Below, in pieces: positions 6,495-8,455 of a stretch of 8,455 bases of DNA (positions within the stretch are counted from its first letter, which is position 1; the number at the start of each line of letters is the position of its first letter). Origin of the DNA: an uncultured Bacteroidales bacterium (GTDB taxonomy: Bacteria; Bacteroidota; Bacteroidia; Bacteroidales; Muribaculaceae); assembly GCA_945828175.1 (NCBI GenBank), contig CALZQD010000060.1, positions 1 through 8,455 on the forward strand, in the 5' to 3' direction. A program made the translations under genes and the position numbers. The notes under the pieces are model-generated. The model saw nothing but the letters and a program-made list of their open reading frames with translations. It was not told where the DNA came from and did not search any database.

Positions 6495-6514
6495 GATTAT
6501 ATAGTTTTTAGTGA

Positions 6515-7231
6515 TTATTGCTGATAGACGAGGGTGCCGACAGGCTCGCCGGCGACTACCTTGGCGAGGTTGCCGGGCTTGTCCATATTGAAGACGACAA
6601 TCGGCATCTTGTTCTCCTTGCAGAGGGCGGTGGCTGTGAGGTCCATGACCTTGAGGCCGCGGTTGTAGATTTCGTCGTAGGTGATTTCGTCGAATTTGGT
6701 GGCTGTCGGGTCTTTCTCGGGGTCGGCGGTGTAGATGCCGTCGACGCGGGTGCCCTTGAGCATGACGTCGGCCTCGATTTCGATGGCGCGGAGGGCCGAG
6801 CCGGTGTCGGTTGTGAAGAAGGGATTGCCTGTGCCGCAAGAGATTATGGCGACTTCGCCGCGGCGGAGGGCCTCTATGGCGCGGTGGCTGCCGTAGGGCT
6901 CGCCGATGGGGAACATGCCGATGGCGGTGAGCACGCGGGCGGGCTGGCCGATTGACTCGAGCGCCGAGCTGAGTGCGAGCGAGTTGATGACTGTGGCGAG
7001 CATGCCCATCTGGTCGCCTTTGACGCGGTCGAAGCCCTTGGCTGCTCCCGCGAGGCCGCGGAAGATGTTGCCGCCGCCGATGACGATGCCCGTCTCGACG
7101 CCGTTGTCGACCATTTCCTTAATCTGGGCGGCATACTGGGCGAGGCGCTCTGTGTCGATGCCGTAGCCCTGATGTCCCATCAGCGATTCGCCGCTGAGTT
7201 TTAAAAGTACACGCTTATATTTTGTTCTCAT
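6515..7231 (-). CDS. pyrH: UMP kinase (uridylate kinase)
   Basis: A 238-residue bacterial-type UMP kinase of the amino acid kinase fold, converting UMP to UDP with ATP; active as a cytosolic hexamer in the family. It shows LLKLSGESL (9-17) with K11, IGGGNIFRG (51-59), [16 protein letters not shown] (72-87), [14 protein letters not shown] for UMP binding, and [17 protein letters not shown] near the ATP site. The length is normal. The start ATG at 7231 matches the family N-terminus ([14 protein letters not shown]) and follows a -7 box by about 23 bp. It is the first gene of a pyrH-frr unit. It makes UDP from the UMP that the pyrimidine pathway, including the dihydroorotase at the left end, would supply. 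Confidence 0.97.
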   Translation of the reverse strand: MRTKYKRVLLKLSGESLMGHQGYGIDTERLAQYAAQIKEMVDNGVETGIVIGGGNIFRGLAGAAKGFDRVKGDQMGMLATVINSLALSSALESIGQPARVLTAIGMFPIGEPYGSHRAIEALRRGEVAIISCGTGNPFFTTDTGSALRAIEIEADVMLKGTRVDGIYTADPEKDPTATKFDEITYDEIYNRGLKVMDLTATALCKENKMPIVVFNMDKPGNLAKVVAGEPVGTLVYQQ

Positions 7232-7254
7232 GCCTAATGTTTTTGTTTATATGG

Positions 7255-7282
7255 CAAAGATAACGCTTTTAGTGGTTGCAAT
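7255..7282 (-). promoter_or_regulatory. Promoter for pyrH-frr
   Basis: On the minus strand ATTG (7282-7279, one mismatch to TTTG) is followed after 16 bp by TATCTTTG (7262-7255), an exact TAnnTTTG match. The predicted leader before the pyrH ATG is under about 20 nt. The 16-bp spacing equals that of the other two complete promoters in the window. Confidence 0.6.
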
Positions 7283-7305
7283 GACGAAAAATATATCTTT
7301 TTTTG

Positions 7306-7333
7306 TTTGTCAACTCTAAAAATACTAACTTAG
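7306..7333 (+). promoter_or_regulatory. Promoter for manC
   Basis: TTTG (7306-7309) is followed after 16 bp by TAACTTAG (7326-7333), which matches TAnnTTTG at all but one position. A second TTTG lies at 7302-7305. The transcript would begin near 7340 and carry a leader of about 45 nt that includes the 16-bp tandem repeat. Confidence 0.5.
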
Positions 7334-7351
7334 CGACAGATTAACATCATC

Positions 7352-7383
7352 TATAACCATATACCCTTATAACCATATACCCT
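7352..7383 (+). repeat. Perfect 16-bp tandem repeat in the manC leader
   Basis: TATAACCATATACCCT occurs twice in direct succession (7352-7367 and 7368-7383) with no mismatch, and ends 2 bp before the manC ATG. It occupies the position where a ribosome-binding site would lie, and fills most of the predicted 5' leader. It may be a slippage duplication or a protein or ribosome contact site. Confidence 0.9.
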
Positions 7384-7385
7384 TT

Positions 7386-8455
7386 ATGAAAGAGGACAAA
7401 AGATATTGCGTTATCATGTGCGGCGGCATCGGCAGCCGTTTCTGGCCCTATAGCCGCGCTGATCTGCCCAAACAGTTTCTCGATTTCTTCGGCACGGGCC
7501 GCTCGCTGCTTCAGATGAGCTACGACAGGATTCTGCCCGTCGTGCCGAGCGAGCGCATCATCGTGGTCACCAACGAGCACTATGCGCCGCTGGTAAAACA
7601 GCAGCTTCCCGAGCTGTCAGACAGCCAGATACTGCTCGAACCCGCTCGCCGCAATACGGCTCCGTGCATAGCCTGGGCCGCATGGCACATCGGCGCCATC
7701 GACCCCGATGCGTCGATGATCGTCGTGCCGAGCGACCACCTCATCACCCGCGAGCACGAGTTCCAGGCAAGCGTCGTCAACGGCTTTGAATTCGTCGAAC
7801 AGAACGACGCCCTGCTGACCCTCGGCATCAAGCCGACGAGGCCCGAGACCGGCTACGGCTATATTCAGATAGGCGAGGAGGTAACCGGTCATATCCGCAA
7901 AGTGAAGACCTTCACCGAGAAGCCCGACCGCAAGCTCGCCGAAGTCTTTGTCGAATCGGGCGAATTTTTTTGGAATTCAGGCATTTTCCTCTGGAGTGTC
8001 AAGTCAATCAAGAAGGCTTTGAAAGAGAATGCTCCCGAAATCACGGCCAATTTCGATGAAATCGCCGACGCCTTCGCCACCGAGAACGAGACTGCCGCTA
8101 TCGCCGAGAAATTCCCCGCCTGCATGAGCATTTCGATCGACTTCGCCGTCATGGAGAAGGCCAAGAACGTCTACGTCGAGACCGTCAACTTCGGTTGGAA
8201 CGACCTCGGCACCTGGAGCGCCCTCTACGACATCTCGCCCAAGAACAAAGACGGCAACGTAACGCAGAACTGCAACGTGTTGTCGTATAACTCAAAAGGC
8301 AATATCTTTGCAGTGCGCGGCGAGAAGCTTATCGTCGTCGACGGTCTCGAGGACTACATCGTGTCTGACGCGGGCGACGTGCTGCTGATATTCCCCAAGC
8401 GCGAGGAGCAGCGCATCAAGCAGGTCGTCAACGACGCCAAGATGGTCTTCGGCGA
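7386..8455 (+). CDS. manC: Mannose-1-phosphate guanylyltransferase, last residues cut off
   Basis: Makes GDP-mannose from mannose-1-phosphate and GTP in the cytosol. I translated it from the ATG at 7386; 356 codons lie in the window and the frame is open at the right edge. It begins MKEDKRYCVIMCGGIGSRFW, with the nucleotidyltransferase loop CGGIGSRFWPYSR (12-24) and PKQF (28-31). It then shows VVPSDHLI with the metal-binding D117, ETGYGYIQIG, FTEKPD, FFWNSGIFLW, and FGWNDLGTWSALYD. Short monofunctional members are about 360 residues, so probably only a few residues are missing; a fused isomerase (cupin) domain beyond the edge cannot be excluded. The gene has its own promoter, divergent from pyrH. 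Its product would feed the DPM1-like enzyme at the left end and other mannosyl or fucosyl pathways. The symbol follows common use. Confidence 0.94.
   Translation, partial: MKEDKRYCVIMCGGIGSRFWPYSRADLPKQFLDFFGTGRSLLQMSYDRILPVVPSERIIVVTNEHYAPLVKQQLPELSDSQILLEPARRNTAPCIAWAAWHIGAIDPDASMIVVPSDHLITREHEFQASVVNGFEFVEQNDALLTLGIKPTRPETGYGYIQIGEEVTGHIRKVKTFTEKPDRKLAEVFVESGEFFWNSGIFLWSVKSIKKALKENAPEITANFDEIADAFATENETAAIAEKFPACMSISIDFAVMEKAKNVYVETVNFGWNDLGTWSALYDISPKNKDGNVTQNCNVLSYNSKGNIFAVRGEKLIVVDGLEDYIVSDAGDVLLIFPKREEQRIKQVVNDAKMVFG

Noticed and set aside
6495..6839. N-terminal extension of frr to a 301-residue protein
   Set aside because: The added part overlaps pyrH in a different frame and is arginine/histidine-rich. 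The ATG at 6494 gives the standard 186-residue RRF.
6518..6955. 145-residue plus-strand open frame
   Set aside because: It is antisense to pyrH, with the glycine/glutamate/alanine-rich composition of a shadow frame.

Overview
This window looks like ordinary chromosome from a GC-rich member of the Bacteroidales. The coding regions are GC-rich and the short gaps between genes are AT-rich. Starts lack clear Shine-Dalgarno sequences. Upstream of the leftward pair, the nucleoside kinase, the HAD gene, pyrH and manC are matches or near-matches to the Bacteroidetes sigma-ABfr promoter (TTTG near -33, TAnnTTTG near -7). The long nucleoside kinase with a ThrRS-like front half and the 'FLGGSSF' C-terminus also fit this phylum. 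A Muribaculaceae-like organism is plausible from the GC content, but that is inference.

Layout, left to right. (1) A leftward pair at 1-1678: a DPM1-type polyprenol-phosphate mannosyltransferase, overlapped by 4 bp (ATGA) by dihydroorotase, which runs off the left edge. (2) A divergent 202-bp intergenic region with a promoter on each strand, a hairpin between them, and a 7-bp dyad around the rightward -7 box. (3) A rightward pair at 1881-4316: a TGS/SAD/P-loop nucleoside (uridine kinase-like) kinase and a secreted TPR protein. (4) A rightward pair at 4401-5918: a HAD phosphatase and RibF, 6 bp apart, preceded by a candidate terminator and an 8-bp dyad that overlaps the promoter. (5) A convergent junction with a hairpin that spans both stop codons. 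(6) A leftward pair at 5934-7231: pyrH then frr. (7) A divergent 154-bp intergenic region with two promoters and a perfect 16-bp tandem repeat directly before manC. (8) Mannose-1-phosphate guanylyltransferase, rightward, cut by the right edge a few residues short of its expected end.

Functional themes. Dihydroorotase and UMP kinase act in de novo pyrimidine synthesis, and the uridine kinase-like protein may act in salvage, although the three are in different transcription units. The two ends are linked by mannose: ManC makes GDP-mannose and the DPM1-like enzyme would use it to charge a polyprenyl phosphate. RibF makes FMN and FAD, and Frr recycles ribosomes. I see no mobile element, CRISPR array, defence system, tRNA or rRNA, and no clear new system. 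The best leads are the non-coding elements (two promoter dyads and one leader tandem repeat) and the kinase's ThrRS-like module, which has lost its zinc ligands.
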